A DNA stretch of 64,000 nucleotides, from assembly GCF_001482385.1 (NCBI RefSeq), contig NZ_CP013611.1, forward strand, positions 2,418,001 to 2,482,000, given 5' to 3'. This DNA is from Pseudoalteromonas rubra. GTDB lineage: Bacteria; Pseudomonadota; Gammaproteobacteria; Enterobacterales; Alteromonadaceae. Below are positions 17,159-26,073 of this stretch, in pieces. How positions within the stretch are numbered: position 1 is the stretch's first letter; every line of letters begins with the position of its first letter. A program made the translations under genes and the position numbers. The notes beneath the pieces are model-generated. The model did not search any database, was not told the origin of the DNA, and saw nothing but the letters and a program-made list of their open reading frames with translations.

Positions 17159-17938
17159 ATGTTTAGTGAAATAAAAGCCAAACATTGGCTGTTTGACATT
17201 GACGGTACAATCGCCTTTAACAACCAACCCGTCAGTACGGCGTTGACCGATGCGCTGCTCGAATTGAGCGACGACAGCGACGTGATCTTTGCCACTGCCA
17301 GGCCGTTTCGAGATGTATTACAGGTACTGCCAACTGAGCTACGCAACAATACTATCTCTTGTACCAACGGGGCTTTACTGTTTAAGCAACACAAAGTTTA
17401 TGCTAAACAACACCTCGGTAAGAACACCTGCATCCGCTTGATACATTTACTCGAGGATCTGGATGCGCCTTATATTCTGGATTGTGCGCAGGGATTTTAT
17501 CTGAGTCGCACCAGCCACCCCTTTTTTGAGTACACTCAGGGGAGTTACAAAGCACCCAAAATCTCCCAGCAAGCGGCACTGGCCCAGGGTATCAATAAAA
17601 TTCAGGTGTTTGATACGCAGCTCATTGAACTGCTGAATAGAGATGCTGAGCGACTTGGGATCACGGTCTACCCTTATGCTGGCGTCGACTTTTTTGATAT
17701 CTCTCCAACCGGATGTTGCAAATCCAACCTGTTTCAGCAGCTCAATATCGACCCGCTCAATAGCATCGCCTTTGGTAATGATTCAAACGACCTGCACCTG
17801 ATCAAGCAAGCACAAGTGGGCGTCTGTATAGGGTCGCACCCGCAACTCAATCAGGCTGCCGATCTGACGCTTAACCTGGCCTGCCCGGAGCAAGCATTAA
17901 TTAACATCATCAGGGAGAGAGCTTTTGAAAACCTATAA
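17159..17938 (+). CDS. HAD-superfamily hydrolase, Cof type
   Basis: A 259-residue phosphatase of the HAD IIB (Cof) class. Motif I is WLFDIDGT (nucleophile Asp13, acid/base Asp15), motif II is FATARP, the Lys of motif III lies in CCKSN, and motif IV is IAFGNDSND. The insert between motifs II and III is the C2-type cap. Related enzymes dephosphorylate sugar phosphates and cofactors such as PLP or FMN. It overlaps the next HAD gene by 14 bases; two HAD enzymes in tandem suggest two different phosphate-removal steps. Confidence 0.85.
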   Translation: MFSEIKAKHWLFDIDGTIAFNNQPVSTALTDALLELSDDSDVIFATARPFRDVLQVLPTELRNNTISCTNGALLFKQHKVYAKQHLGKNTCIRLIHLLEDLDAPYILDCAQGFYLSRTSHPFFEYTQGSYKAPKISQQAALAQGINKIQVFDTQLIELLNRDAERLGITVYPYAGVDFFDISPTGCCKSNLFQQLNIDPLNSIAFGNDSNDLHLIKQAQVGVCIGSHPQLNQAADLTLNLACPEQALINIIRERAFENL

Positions 17939-18593
17939 GCTAGTCACGTTCGACTTTGATGGTACCTTATGTGACACCGCACCTGCCATTATCAGCACAC
18001 TTCAGCAACTATTTCCCGGTACTGAACAGGCACACATAGACGCGCAGTTATCCGTGGGTACCCCGCTTAAATCGGTGATTGCCCGGTTACATCAACACCC
18101 TCTGTCTGCCGCTGAGCTGGATGCACTGTGCCGTCAATATCGGGCGCTGTACAATCAGGAACCCCATCAGTTACAAGTACCATTTCCTCATGCCAGAGAC
18201 ACCATCACGGCATTCAGACAAGCCGGTGCACAGTGCCTGATCGTCAGCAATAAGGGCGAAGCCGCACTGAATGCCTTCGTACAGCAGTATGCATTCACGT
18301 CGCTCTTTGACGATGTGATAGGAGAACGCGTCGGCATAGCAGGCAAGCCGCAACCGGATGTCTATGAGCAAGTGATTCGCCCGGCTTACCCAGGCATTAA
18401 ACCCGAGCACATATTGCATATTGGCGACACCACAGCAGATCTGGCATTTGCTCATGCTATCGGTGCCGACAGCGCCTATCTGACCCATGGCTTTGGCGAT
18501 GATGAAGCAGCCCTGGCGATGCAGCCGACCTGGTATTGCACTCACTTTGAGGAACTCACCCAACAGTTGGAATTAGGGGGACAGCATGTTTGA
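17925..18593 (+). CDS. HAD-superfamily hydrolase, phosphoglycolate-phosphatase-like
   Basis: A 222-residue HAD phosphatase with motif I TFDFDGTLCDTAP (Asp10, Asp12), a four-helix C1 cap, motif II CLIVSNKG, a motif III Lys in GKPQPD, and motif IV HIGDTTADLAFA. This is the Gph/PgmB branch, acting on small phosphate esters. The start is TTG, supported by a strong AGGGAGAG ribosome site, and there is no upstream ATG. It overlaps both neighbours (14 bases before, 8 after), so it is translationally coupled to them. Confidence 0.85.
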   Translation: MKTYKLVTFDFDGTLCDTAPAIISTLQQLFPGTEQAHIDAQLSVGTPLKSVIARLHQHPLSAAELDALCRQYRALYNQEPHQLQVPFPHARDTITAFRQAGAQCLIVSNKGEAALNAFVQQYAFTSLFDDVIGERVGIAGKPQPDVYEQVIRPAYPGIKPEHILHIGDTTADLAFAHAIGADSAYLTHGFGDDEAALAMQPTWYCTHFEELTQQLELGGQHV

Positions 18594-19794
18594 TTATAGC
18601 CCCGCTAAGCTGCCGTTTGTAAATCAAGCTGACAGAGTGCTGAAGCATAACCATTTCGTCAAATCGCTATTCTGGCAAAGCTGGCATGACTGCTTTGAAC
18701 AGCATGCACTGCCCAAGCTACCTGAGCCAATTGCAAAGTTATGGAGACACTCCCGGGAAATATTTCAGCTTGCCTTTATCGCCCACCGTTATGGCATGAT
18801 CTTTTTTGCTTCGCGACGTGAAGTCTCCGCACGGTTGGCGACAATCACAACAAAGAGCCAGCAGATCGATGAGGTTTACCAGGTTTTGTCACAGCGACAA
18901 CTACTCAATACCATTTACAACCTGACCATCAATCACTTTGTCTTTAGCTGGCCTAGTAAAGCCGCGTGTGCGCAGATGATTGCACCAAACCAGTTTCAGC
19001 TCAGCAAAGAACAGGTGCTGTACTATCGCGATGACGCATTTTACAGACACAGCGAGCAGGTAAAGCGGCTGGGTGATGAGGTGGTGTATGATCTGCATGA
19101 TTTTGCACACCTGGTCAGCACCCTGTGTAAGCCCACCTTATACGGTTGCTATTATCATGACTTGAGTGCCAAGATCACCAACAAGCAGTTTCGCAATATG
19201 ATTTCTCTGCCGGGAAAACGTGACCTGGACAGTCAAATTGTCGCCGACGGGTTTGTCTACACCTGCCTGACCAGGCATCTCTACGACACCCTGGTAACTG
19301 AGCCATTTACAACCCCGGATGATCTGGTCGAAGCCATCGCAGAACAACTCAGCCACTACTATCTGGCAGAGCAAACCCTCACCAGCGCGCAAGATGGCAA
19401 AACCTACCGGTTAAATGCCCCCATTGAAACCGGTCAGCTTGTGATATTGGCCCTGAATAAGCTCTATGAACACTCGGCATCAGAAGTCGAGCACTCCGTA
19501 TTTATCCGCGCAGAGCAAGACAGTGGGGTACTTGAGCTCTCCCCCTCAAACCGCTTGCAAGCACTGGCCGCACCGCTAAAGTGGCTGTATCCCGAGGCGC
19601 GCAATACCATTCGTCATCGTGCCCATGCACTGTCTTACATTAAAACGGCCAAAGCGCTGATCCCCATGCGCCCGGCGGAAGCCTCAATTTTAGACCAGGT
19701 TGTGCAGTTGCTCGGTGCTGACCCCGCGGCACTGCGTACAATTTTAGAGCTGCTATCACTTAACTCCACGCTTAATAAGGAAGAATTACTATGA
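18586..19794 (+). CDS. Unrecognised 402-residue cluster protein
   Basis: I do not recognise this family. It is a soluble, mostly alpha-helical protein without signal peptide or membrane segment. Notable segments are RLGDEVVYDLHDFAHLVS (about residues 162-179), where D-x-H-D-x-x-H could bind metal, and YGCYYHDLSAKITNKQF, rich in aromatic residues. The C-terminal third has LRTILELLSLNSTLNKEELL. It overlaps the HAD gene by 8 bases and the phosphoribosyltransferase-like gene by 4 (ATGA), so it is firmly part of the operon. A novel enzyme acting on a phosphorylated or ribosylated intermediate is possible; this is inference only. Confidence 0.75.
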   Translation: MFDYSPAKLPFVNQADRVLKHNHFVKSLFWQSWHDCFEQHALPKLPEPIAKLWRHSREIFQLAFIAHRYGMIFFASRREVSARLATITTKSQQIDEVYQVLSQRQLLNTIYNLTINHFVFSWPSKAACAQMIAPNQFQLSKEQVLYYRDDAFYRHSEQVKRLGDEVVYDLHDFAHLVSTLCKPTLYGCYYHDLSAKITNKQFRNMISLPGKRDLDSQIVADGFVYTCLTRHLYDTLVTEPFTTPDDLVEAIAEQLSHYYLAEQTLTSAQDGKTYRLNAPIETGQLVILALNKLYEHSASEVEHSVFIRAEQDSGVLELSPSNRLQALAAPLKWLYPEARNTIRHRAHALSYIKTAKALIPMRPAEASILDQVVQLLGADPAALRTILELLSLNSTLNKEELL

Positions 19795-20297
19795 TCTCAC
19801 AACACATTGCCATCGTGCAGGACCACCCAAAACCAGGCATTAAATTTCATGATATTACGTCGTTGTTGAGTAACGCCAATGAAAGAGACCGCGCCATCAC
19901 ACAGCTCACCGAACACTTCCGGGGCAAAGTAAACTGTGTAGCAGCCATTGACGCACTGGGTTTTATCATTGGCGCGATGGTGGCCGACCGATTGAATTTA
20001 AAATTTGTGCCGATCCGAAAGCCCGGCAAACTACCGCGTGAAACCATCAGCACCGATTACAGCAGTGAATATGCACACAACAGTCTGCACATTCACAAAG
20101 ACGACATTGACCAGAATGACCATATTCTGCTGATTGATGATGTGTTGGGTACGGGCGGGACGTGTCTGGCTGCCATCAAGCTGTGTGAACAACTGGGTGC
20201 ACGTGTCGTGGGTGCCGGCTTTTTGCTTGAACTGCCCAGCCTTGGCGGACGCCACACCCTGGAAGGCTATCACCCTGTTTGCTGTGCCCAGCTGTAA
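19791..20297 (+). CDS. Adenine-phosphoribosyltransferase-like protein
   Basis: A 168-residue type I phosphoribosyltransferase that follows Apt along its length: DHPKPGIKFHDITSLL, then VPIRKPGKLPRETIS, and the PRPP-binding loop ILLIDDVLGTGGT (about residues 112-124). In Apt the base-contacting stretch normally reads ARGF; here it is ALGF (residues 55-58). That change suggests a different acceptor than adenine. The family joins a base or amine to phosphoribosyl pyrophosphate. Within this operon it points to a ribosylated, nucleotide-like intermediate rather than purine salvage. The start overlaps the previous stop (ATGA) and has an AAGGAAG site. Confidence 0.85.
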   Translation: MISQHIAIVQDHPKPGIKFHDITSLLSNANERDRAITQLTEHFRGKVNCVAAIDALGFIIGAMVADRLNLKFVPIRKPGKLPRETISTDYSSEYAHNSLHIHKDDIDQNDHILLIDDVLGTGGTCLAAIKLCEQLGARVVGAGFLLELPSLGGRHTLEGYHPVCCAQL

Positions 20298-20309
20298 CCC
20301 AGTGACGCT

Positions 20310-21161
20310 ATGACTATGTATGATCACTACACCCTGCCAGAGCAGCACCAGCATTTGATCCGCACTGCAATGACACAGCGCATCGACCAGGCAAGTCCGG
20401 CTACGATTGGCGAGATCATCGCACACATGCAATCACTGAACTGGTCGGTGTTTATCTCAGGCGGTGCACCCAGAGACTGGGTTGAAGGCCAGCAAGCACA
20501 AGACATTGATCTGTCTGTAAACACCAGCTTTGCCGACCTGTATGCGTTTTGCCTTGGTATATTTCAGCCCCATCAACTGCTCACTGACCCAGATTTTGGG
20601 TTAGTGACTGTGCTCGGCTCAGAGTACAAATTAGACATTAATATACTACGCGAAGCCGCCTTCACCATGCCCGTACCGCCCAAAGTCGGTCTATCTCAGT
20701 CACACCAGCATGACGTGAGCCAGTCAGCAACCACCGCTATCACACGCCTGCAAGCTGATGTCCTGTCACGGGACTTCGCCGTCAATGCGCTCTACTATTG
20801 CTGTGACAGCGGGCACATTCTCGACCCTTCAAAGCAGGGCTTGTCTGATCTCAAACATCGTCGCTTATCTTTTGTCATGTCTGCACAGCGGCTGGCCCAC
20901 GACAATGTGGTCTGTATCAGGATTTTACAGTTCATCGCACGCGGCTTTGAACCCAATGAGGAAGTAAAAACCCTGCTTTGTGCGCGGCTGGAAACCGCCG
21001 TCATGCAACAGCAAGAGTTTCAGGCATGGCTGGCAGTCTATATCGGGACGCATAAAGCATACTACCCACAGTTTAAGGCCTGTGCCTATCACTATGCTGC
21101 CAGTCAAACCGTCAAAAACCGACTTCAACACTATTTTAGCAATATGGAATCCGAGTCGTGA
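20310..21161 (+). CDS. CCA-adding enzyme/poly(A) polymerase-like nucleotidyltransferase
   Basis: A 283-residue protein with the head of class II CCA/poly(A) polymerases. It shows FISGGAPRDWVEG (residues 48-60), the catalytic D-x-D in DIDLSV (Asp65, Asp67), RDFAVNALYY (154-163), the ILDP...GLSDLKHRRLSFV segment and a ...ILQFIARG helix. The family transfers nucleotides to RNA ends. It is far shorter than housekeeping Cca or PcnB (400 residues or more) and lacks most of the RNA-binding body. Its operon neighbours are metabolic. It may transfer a nucleotide to a small molecule or a tRNA-like acceptor. The following gene starts inside its stop codon. Confidence 0.8.
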   Translation: MTMYDHYTLPEQHQHLIRTAMTQRIDQASPATIGEIIAHMQSLNWSVFISGGAPRDWVEGQQAQDIDLSVNTSFADLYAFCLGIFQPHQLLTDPDFGLVTVLGSEYKLDINILREAAFTMPVPPKVGLSQSHQHDVSQSATTAITRLQADVLSRDFAVNALYYCCDSGHILDPSKQGLSDLKHRRLSFVMSAQRLAHDNVVCIRILQFIARGFEPNEEVKTLLCARLETAVMQQQEFQAWLAVYIGTHKAYYPQFKACAYHYAASQTVKNRLQHYFSNMESES

Positions 21162-22240
21162 GTAGTCTCTCCAAACGCAATAAAGCCATTGCGATGTTTA
21201 TTTTTATCCTGATCACCACAACCACAGTCTGGGCCGTTGCATACAGCCGACTCTACCTGACTATAGACAATGCCCGGGTCAGTGCGGATCTGATCACCAT
21301 CCGCAGTGAAAGTGATGGTCGCATCGTGATGGCAGATGCGGCACTGCGCTCAGAGCGGGTGCCCAAAGGCCAGCAGATCATCGCTCTGGACGCGCGGGAA
21401 ATCCGCTTGCAGTTACAGGTTGCTGACGCTGAAATCGCTCAGATTGAAGCCGAAAAACAACTCAACCAGCAACGCTATGAGGTCGCCATTGCCAACAACA
21501 AAGAGCAAGCAACGCAGTTTATCTGGCAACAGGAACTGCTCAACCGGGAACTGGCACTCAAACAAGAAAGCACCCGCTTACAAATGGAGAAAACCGACAA
21601 TATTCAGGATCTGGCAACCACAGCGGCTGTCTCCAGACAGGATAAAATCACCGCCCAGTCAGCACTTCAGCAGGCGTTATTAGACATAGATATTCATCAA
21701 GCGAGAATTGCAGAACACGCCGTCAATCAGGCCTTACTCAGCAATGAGAAGCGCCAGGCCGACTTAATCTTGCATGAGATTTCCCGGTTAGAGAATCAAA
21801 AGCAAGCCGCCCAGGCACAACGCGCACTGCTTGAATATCAATTGGAAAAATTAACCTCTTCGGCACCATTTGATGGCGTGATTGATGAAGTCTTTGTCCG
21901 TCATGGTGAATATGTCGAAGAAGGCCAGCGTCTGTACATGATGCATGATCTCAACAGCCTGAAAGTCGAGGCCAACATTCTGGAAAGTGACCTTGGCAAA
22001 GTGCATCTGGGGCAACAAGTCGAAGTCCAGTTAAGCTATCAACCCGGGCAGACGATTTCGGGGGTGATCACCCGGATTGCATCAGTCAGCAATGACAAAC
22101 TCGCGCTGATCCCCACCAGTCAAATGAGCAGCGATTTTGTCAGAGTAAAACAAAGGTTCACGCTGGATATCAAATTAGATAACACCACCTCAGCCATGGT
22201 CGCACCGGGCATGATGAGTACCGTGATAATTCCACTGTAA
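21158..22240 (+). CDS. HlyD/EmrA-type efflux adaptor
   Basis: A 360-residue membrane fusion protein: one N-terminal helix (AMFIFILITTTTVWAVAY), then TIDNARVSADLITIRSESDGRI (first lipoyl half). A long coiled coil follows (about residues 85-225), then the second lipoyl half (SSAPFDGVIDEVFVRHGEYVEEGQ) and a beta-barrel. It is anchored in the inner membrane and links the MFS pump made by the next gene to an outer-membrane channel. The start is a GTG within the stop codon of the nucleotidyltransferase gene (GTGA). Pairing with an EmrB-like gene 9 bases later identifies it as an exporter of the cluster's product. Confidence 0.88.
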   Translation: MSSLSKRNKAIAMFIFILITTTTVWAVAYSRLYLTIDNARVSADLITIRSESDGRIVMADAALRSERVPKGQQIIALDAREIRLQLQVADAEIAQIEAEKQLNQQRYEVAIANNKEQATQFIWQQELLNRELALKQESTRLQMEKTDNIQDLATTAAVSRQDKITAQSALQQALLDIDIHQARIAEHAVNQALLSNEKRQADLILHEISRLENQKQAAQAQRALLEYQLEKLTSSAPFDGVIDEVFVRHGEYVEEGQRLYMMHDLNSLKVEANILESDLGKVHLGQQVEVQLSYQPGQTISGVITRIASVSNDKLALIPTSQMSSDFVRVKQRFTLDIKLDNTTSAMVAPGMMSTVIIPL

Positions 22241-22249
22241 AGGACCCTT

Positions 22250-23767
22250 ATGTTTAACAGGCAAACCGTTGCATGTATTTTTACGGTTGGACTCGGCAGC
22301 TTTTCAACCTTACTCAGCAGCACCACCATCGAGGTCGCATTTGTGCAGGTGATGGGGGAGCTGGCCATGGACCTGAGTGAAGCGCACTGGACCGTATCGT
22401 TGTACATGGTGGTGATGACAATTGCGATGCTATTAACCGCGGACTTGGTGAATCGCATTGGTTGCAGATACACGTATATCGTCAGTTTCATCATCATGAT
22501 CTCAGGCTCACTGATCGGGGCTTTAGCAGATGGCCTGTTCAGCTTGTTGTGCGGCCGTGCCTTGCAGGGGTTTGCGGCCGGATTGCAGGCCCCACTGGCT
22601 ACTATCATATTGGGGCGCATTTTTGCCAGAGAAAAAATGGGCATTGCGATGGGCTTTTTTGGCGCGATTATGCTGTTAGCCCCTGCGCTTGGTCCGGTTA
22701 TCGGCGGTTATTTAATCGATTTCATGTCGTGGCGTGGCCTGTTTGCGTTTCAAATTCCGATGGCAGCCCTGTCCCTACTATGTGCACTGATCTTTTTAAA
22801 TCCCGATAAACCACTGCAGGCAGCTTACGGTTACGACTGGGCGGGTTTGTGTATTCTGACTGGCGTACTGTCTGGCTTTTTCATCAGTTTACAACTGGTT
22901 GAAGAGGTCGGTGTGTATGCCACTGAGTTTGCATTAAGCTGCGGCGTCAGTGCTCTGCTGGCGCTCATGTTCTATTTTTATGAAAAAAAGACCGCTCAGC
23001 CACTGGTCAATTTCGCACTGTTTAGGGACACCGTGTTTAGCGTCAACATTGTGGTGATCTGCGTGCTGGGTATTTTTCTCTTTAGTTCCATCTTAATAGT
23101 ACCTCTTTACTTGCTTGAGATCAGAGGACTCAGTGCCCGTCAGGCTGGCGAAGCCCTGCTCATTCCGGGTCTTATCATGGCCTTTATGGCGCCTTTTTCA
23201 GGCTGGTTATCCGATCGCTTCCCACCCAGAGAAATTATTTTGTGTGGTCTGCTGATCAATGCATACGCCATCTGGCTCACCGCAAAACAAGATGTTTCAA
23301 GTGCGATTATTGCCATTGTGGTGGCCACATCCCTGTCACGCATTGGTATGTCAGTGATGCTTCCCAGCTTATATGTGAGTTCGCTCAGGCACCTTGAAGG
23401 ACCTATGCTGGCTTATGGTTCAAGCATGATCAACTTTGCCCGACAAATAGGGGGGGCGCTGGGTGTAATGCTATTTAGCTTGTTATATGAACGTGGCAAG
23501 CACATTGCTTCAGACCAGCTGTGGCAATCCGCTGGCAATGCAATGGCGTCAACAGGCTACTTGAACCTAGATGCCACGAGCAGAGAATACAGCAGGATAG
23601 AACAAGGGATCCAGGCGCTGTCGGGGACTGCCGCATTTCAATCCGTTTTCTATCTGAACCTGCTAATGAATATTATCTGCCTGGGGCTGCTTCTGTTAAC
23701 TTACTTACCCGCCTGGCGGGCGACTTTGCGCAAGTCTCAGAACTCTGACAGCCCCTCTTCGCCCTAG
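22250..23767 (+). CDS. MFS drug/metabolite exporter, EmrB (DHA2) type
   Basis: A 505-residue major facilitator with about 14 membrane helices. It has the family signatures WTVSLYMVVMTIAMLLTADLVNRIG (motif A region) and GPVIGGYLIDFMSWRGLFAFQIP (motif C region). EmrB-like proteins are proton antiporters working with an EmrA-like adaptor, here the preceding gene. As the last gene of the operon it most likely exports the product and gives self-resistance. The ribosome site is AAAGGA. It ends 170 bases before the S41 protease gene, which appears to be a separate unit. Confidence 0.9.
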   Translation: MFNRQTVACIFTVGLGSFSTLLSSTTIEVAFVQVMGELAMDLSEAHWTVSLYMVVMTIAMLLTADLVNRIGCRYTYIVSFIIMISGSLIGALADGLFSLLCGRALQGFAAGLQAPLATIILGRIFAREKMGIAMGFFGAIMLLAPALGPVIGGYLIDFMSWRGLFAFQIPMAALSLLCALIFLNPDKPLQAAYGYDWAGLCILTGVLSGFFISLQLVEEVGVYATEFALSCGVSALLALMFYFYEKKTAQPLVNFALFRDTVFSVNIVVICVLGIFLFSSILIVPLYLLEIRGLSARQAGEALLIPGLIMAFMAPFSGWLSDRFPPREIILCGLLINAYAIWLTAKQDVSSAIIAIVVATSLSRIGMSVMLPSLYVSSLRHLEGPMLAYGSSMINFARQIGGALGVMLFSLLYERGKHIASDQLWQSAGNAMASTGYLNLDATSREYSRIEQGIQALSGTAAFQSVFYLNLLMNIICLGLLLLTYLPAWRATLRKSQNSDSPSSP

Positions 23768-23938
23768 CAGACATGAGCAACAAATTGCGCAACCAGGTAC
23801 CTACTCTATACTCAAAAATGGGTTAAATTGATTGTTTTTTCTGCTGTTGACATTAATTAACAGTCAAACCGGTCTATCTATTGTATTGTAGAAACAGTGT
23901 TGATAGTTTTTAGCGCAATGAATATATAGGACAAAACC

Positions 23939-25591
23939 ATGATGCAATTCAGCAACTTATACCTTGCCATCGGATTGGCTTTAACCCTCACTGCGCTCTC
24001 AGGATGCGGTGGTGGCGGTACAGAGAGCGGCAATGGCGGTGATTCAGGTACTGTGACAACGCCAGATAACAATAATAACGGCTCAGACTCAGGTGGCAGC
24101 AGCACAGAACCCAACTGGCAGGCTGGTGTGTTTCCACCTGCCACCAACTTCATCAACTACTGCGCCAACCCACGCACCGGTCAGGATGAACTTAACAATA
24201 ACCAGCCTTTTCCGGACAGAGCCGGGACGGTTATGCATGAAAAAATGTGGCTCCGCTCATTCAGCCATGAAACCTACTTATGGTACGACGAGCTTGCTGA
24301 CAACAATCCGCAGGACTTCAGCACAGTGGCTGATTATTTTGACCAGCTAAAGACCACCCAACGCAATCCGGATGGGTCGCTGAAAGATCGGTTTCATTTT
24401 TCTAATACCTACGAAGAATATCAAAAAGAGCAACAGTCCGGTGTAACCACCAGCTATGGTATTCACTGGTCTGCTAGTAAAACGTCCTCACCGAACCGTA
24501 ACTTTACCATTGCTTATATCGAGCCAAACTCGCCAGCTGCGGCCACTGGGCTGAGCAGAGGCGATCGTCTGATCAACATCGACGGCGAGGATTTTGTGGA
24601 CGGCGATAACGTCACATTATTCAATGAAGCGCTATTCCCCAGTGATCCAAAAGCCTACACCTTTACTTTTCGTTCTGTCGAGGGCGAAGAAAAATCGGCC
24701 TCTATGACCGCCGCCGACTTTGAACAAACACCGGTGCAACATACAAAAATCATATCACACGGAAACAAAACCGTAGGGTATGTGCAGTTTAACCAGTTTA
24801 TTCCAACGGCACAGGAGCCCCTGATCGCTGCGTTTGATACCTTTATTAACAGAGGTGTCAATGAGCTGGTGCTGGATATGCGCTATAACGGTGGTGGACT
24901 TATCCACAGTGCAGCACAGCTTGGTTATATGATCGCCGGTGATAGTTCACTCAGCCGCAATTTCGGCGTCACAACCTACAATGATAAGCGCCAGAGTGAA
25001 AACCGGATATATACTTTCGAGCCTCGCCGGATAGACTGGACCCGGGATGTATTTCTTAACGACACCACGCTGCCCAGCCTGAGTCTTTCTAAAGTATACA
25101 TACTGACCACCGACGACACCGCCTCTGCCAGTGAAATGGTGATCAATGGCTTGCGCGGTATTGATATTGAGGTGATCCAGATAGGCACCACTACACGCGG
25201 TAAACCCTACGGTTTCTTACCAGCCCCTAACTGCGGCATGGTGTATTACACCATTCAGTCAAAATCAGCCAATGAAAAAGGCTTTGGTGACTATGCCAAT
25301 GGCTTTACGCCAACACCAGCCAGCCAGATAAACGGCGAAACCGGATTAGATGGAAGAGTACCAGGCTGTCAGGTGAGTGATGATTTGAGCCGTGCTTTAG
25401 GTGACGAAGACGAGCAGCTACTGGCCACCGCACTGCATCATAGCGCAACCGGCACCTGCCTGGTCAATGAAGCGACGGGCGTCTCCGCCAAACCAGATGA
25501 TAATGAGCTGGCGGGTGAGCATAACACTGTGACGCTGCCGTTCAGACCACTGCGTGATGGCGCGATCCACTCTACATTGAAAGGACAGTAA
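23939..25591 (+). CDS. S41-family peptidase, lipoprotein with PDZ domain
   Basis: A 550-residue lipoprotein: signal peptide with lipobox LSGC (Cys about 22), followed by a Gly/Ser/Asn-rich linker. A PDZ domain lies at about residues 175-245 (IAYIEPNSPAAATGLSRGDRLINIDGEDF). The S41 protease core follows, with the nucleophile region DTASASEMVINGL (about 392-404) and the general-base Lys in TRGKPYG. This is the tail-specific/C-terminal processing protease family, acting in the periplasm on misfolded or tagged envelope proteins. Cys residues in FINYC, PNCG and PGCQV may form disulfides. The small lipoprotein gene downstream overlaps its stop codon by one base. Confidence 0.88.
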   Translation: MMQFSNLYLAIGLALTLTALSGCGGGGTESGNGGDSGTVTTPDNNNNGSDSGGSSTEPNWQAGVFPPATNFINYCANPRTGQDELNNNQPFPDRAGTVMHEKMWLRSFSHETYLWYDELADNNPQDFSTVADYFDQLKTTQRNPDGSLKDRFHFSNTYEEYQKEQQSGVTTSYGIHWSASKTSSPNRNFTIAYIEPNSPAAATGLSRGDRLINIDGEDFVDGDNVTLFNEALFPSDPKAYTFTFRSVEGEEKSASMTAADFEQTPVQHTKIISHGNKTVGYVQFNQFIPTAQEPLIAAFDTFINRGVNELVLDMRYNGGGLIHSAAQLGYMIAGDSSLSRNFGVTTYNDKRQSENRIYTFEPRRIDWTRDVFLNDTTLPSLSLSKVYILTTDDTASASEMVINGLRGIDIEVIQIGTTTRGKPYGFLPAPNCGMVYYTIQSKSANEKGFGDYANGFTPTPASQINGETGLDGRVPGCQVSDDLSRALGDEDEQLLATALHHSATGTCLVNEATGVSAKPDDNELAGEHNTVTLPFRPLRDGAIHSTLKGQ

Positions 25592-25974
25592 TGATGAAAT
25601 GTTCGGGATGGTTTGCCACGTTACTGACCCTGTTGCTCAGCGGCTGCCAATACAGCAAAGCAGCGCCTGTGTATGCAGCTTTAATTGAGCAAACCACACC
25701 GGACATGATCCGTGAAATACAACACGCCATCGTCGCCCTTAAGGGCGGCAAGGCACCTAAGCTGGCCAATAATGTGTTTATGCAGCGCTCCACCTTGTTC
25801 CTCGAAAAAGGCAATATACGCGATGCCTATGGGCAACCCATCCTGGGCAGCAGAGAAGGCGGCGTGACGGGCTTCGAACTGCAAATACGTGGCGAGCAAT
25901 GCGTCTTGTTTTATCCTAAAACTGGCGAATATCGGGTATTGCCTGGCATACCTTGTGTGCCCAACCCAAAATAA
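25591..25974 (+). CDS. Small lipoprotein of unknown function
   Basis: A 127-residue lipoprotein: MMKCSGWFATLLTLLLSGCQYSKA, lipobox LSGC with Cys19. Residue +2 is Gln, so outer-membrane sorting is expected. The mature part is short, with a helical N-terminus and a C-terminal pair of Cys (QCVLFYP...PGIPCVP) that could form a disulfide. Its start overlaps the stop of the S41 peptidase (TAATG), so it may be that enzyme's partner or substrate adaptor. Family not recognised. Confidence 0.7.
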   Translation: MMKCSGWFATLLTLLLSGCQYSKAAPVYAALIEQTTPDMIREIQHAIVALKGGKAPKLANNVFMQRSTLFLEKGNIRDAYGQPILGSREGGVTGFELQIRGEQCVLFYPKTGEYRVLPGIPCVPNPK

Positions 25975-26073
25975 CCGTAGCGTGCTTAATTTTATTCCCG
26001 GCTTTTGCCCCTGAGTGTGCTTGCAACCTTTCTCTATATCGGTAAACTGGCTGGCACTAATTGAGGGAGTCGT

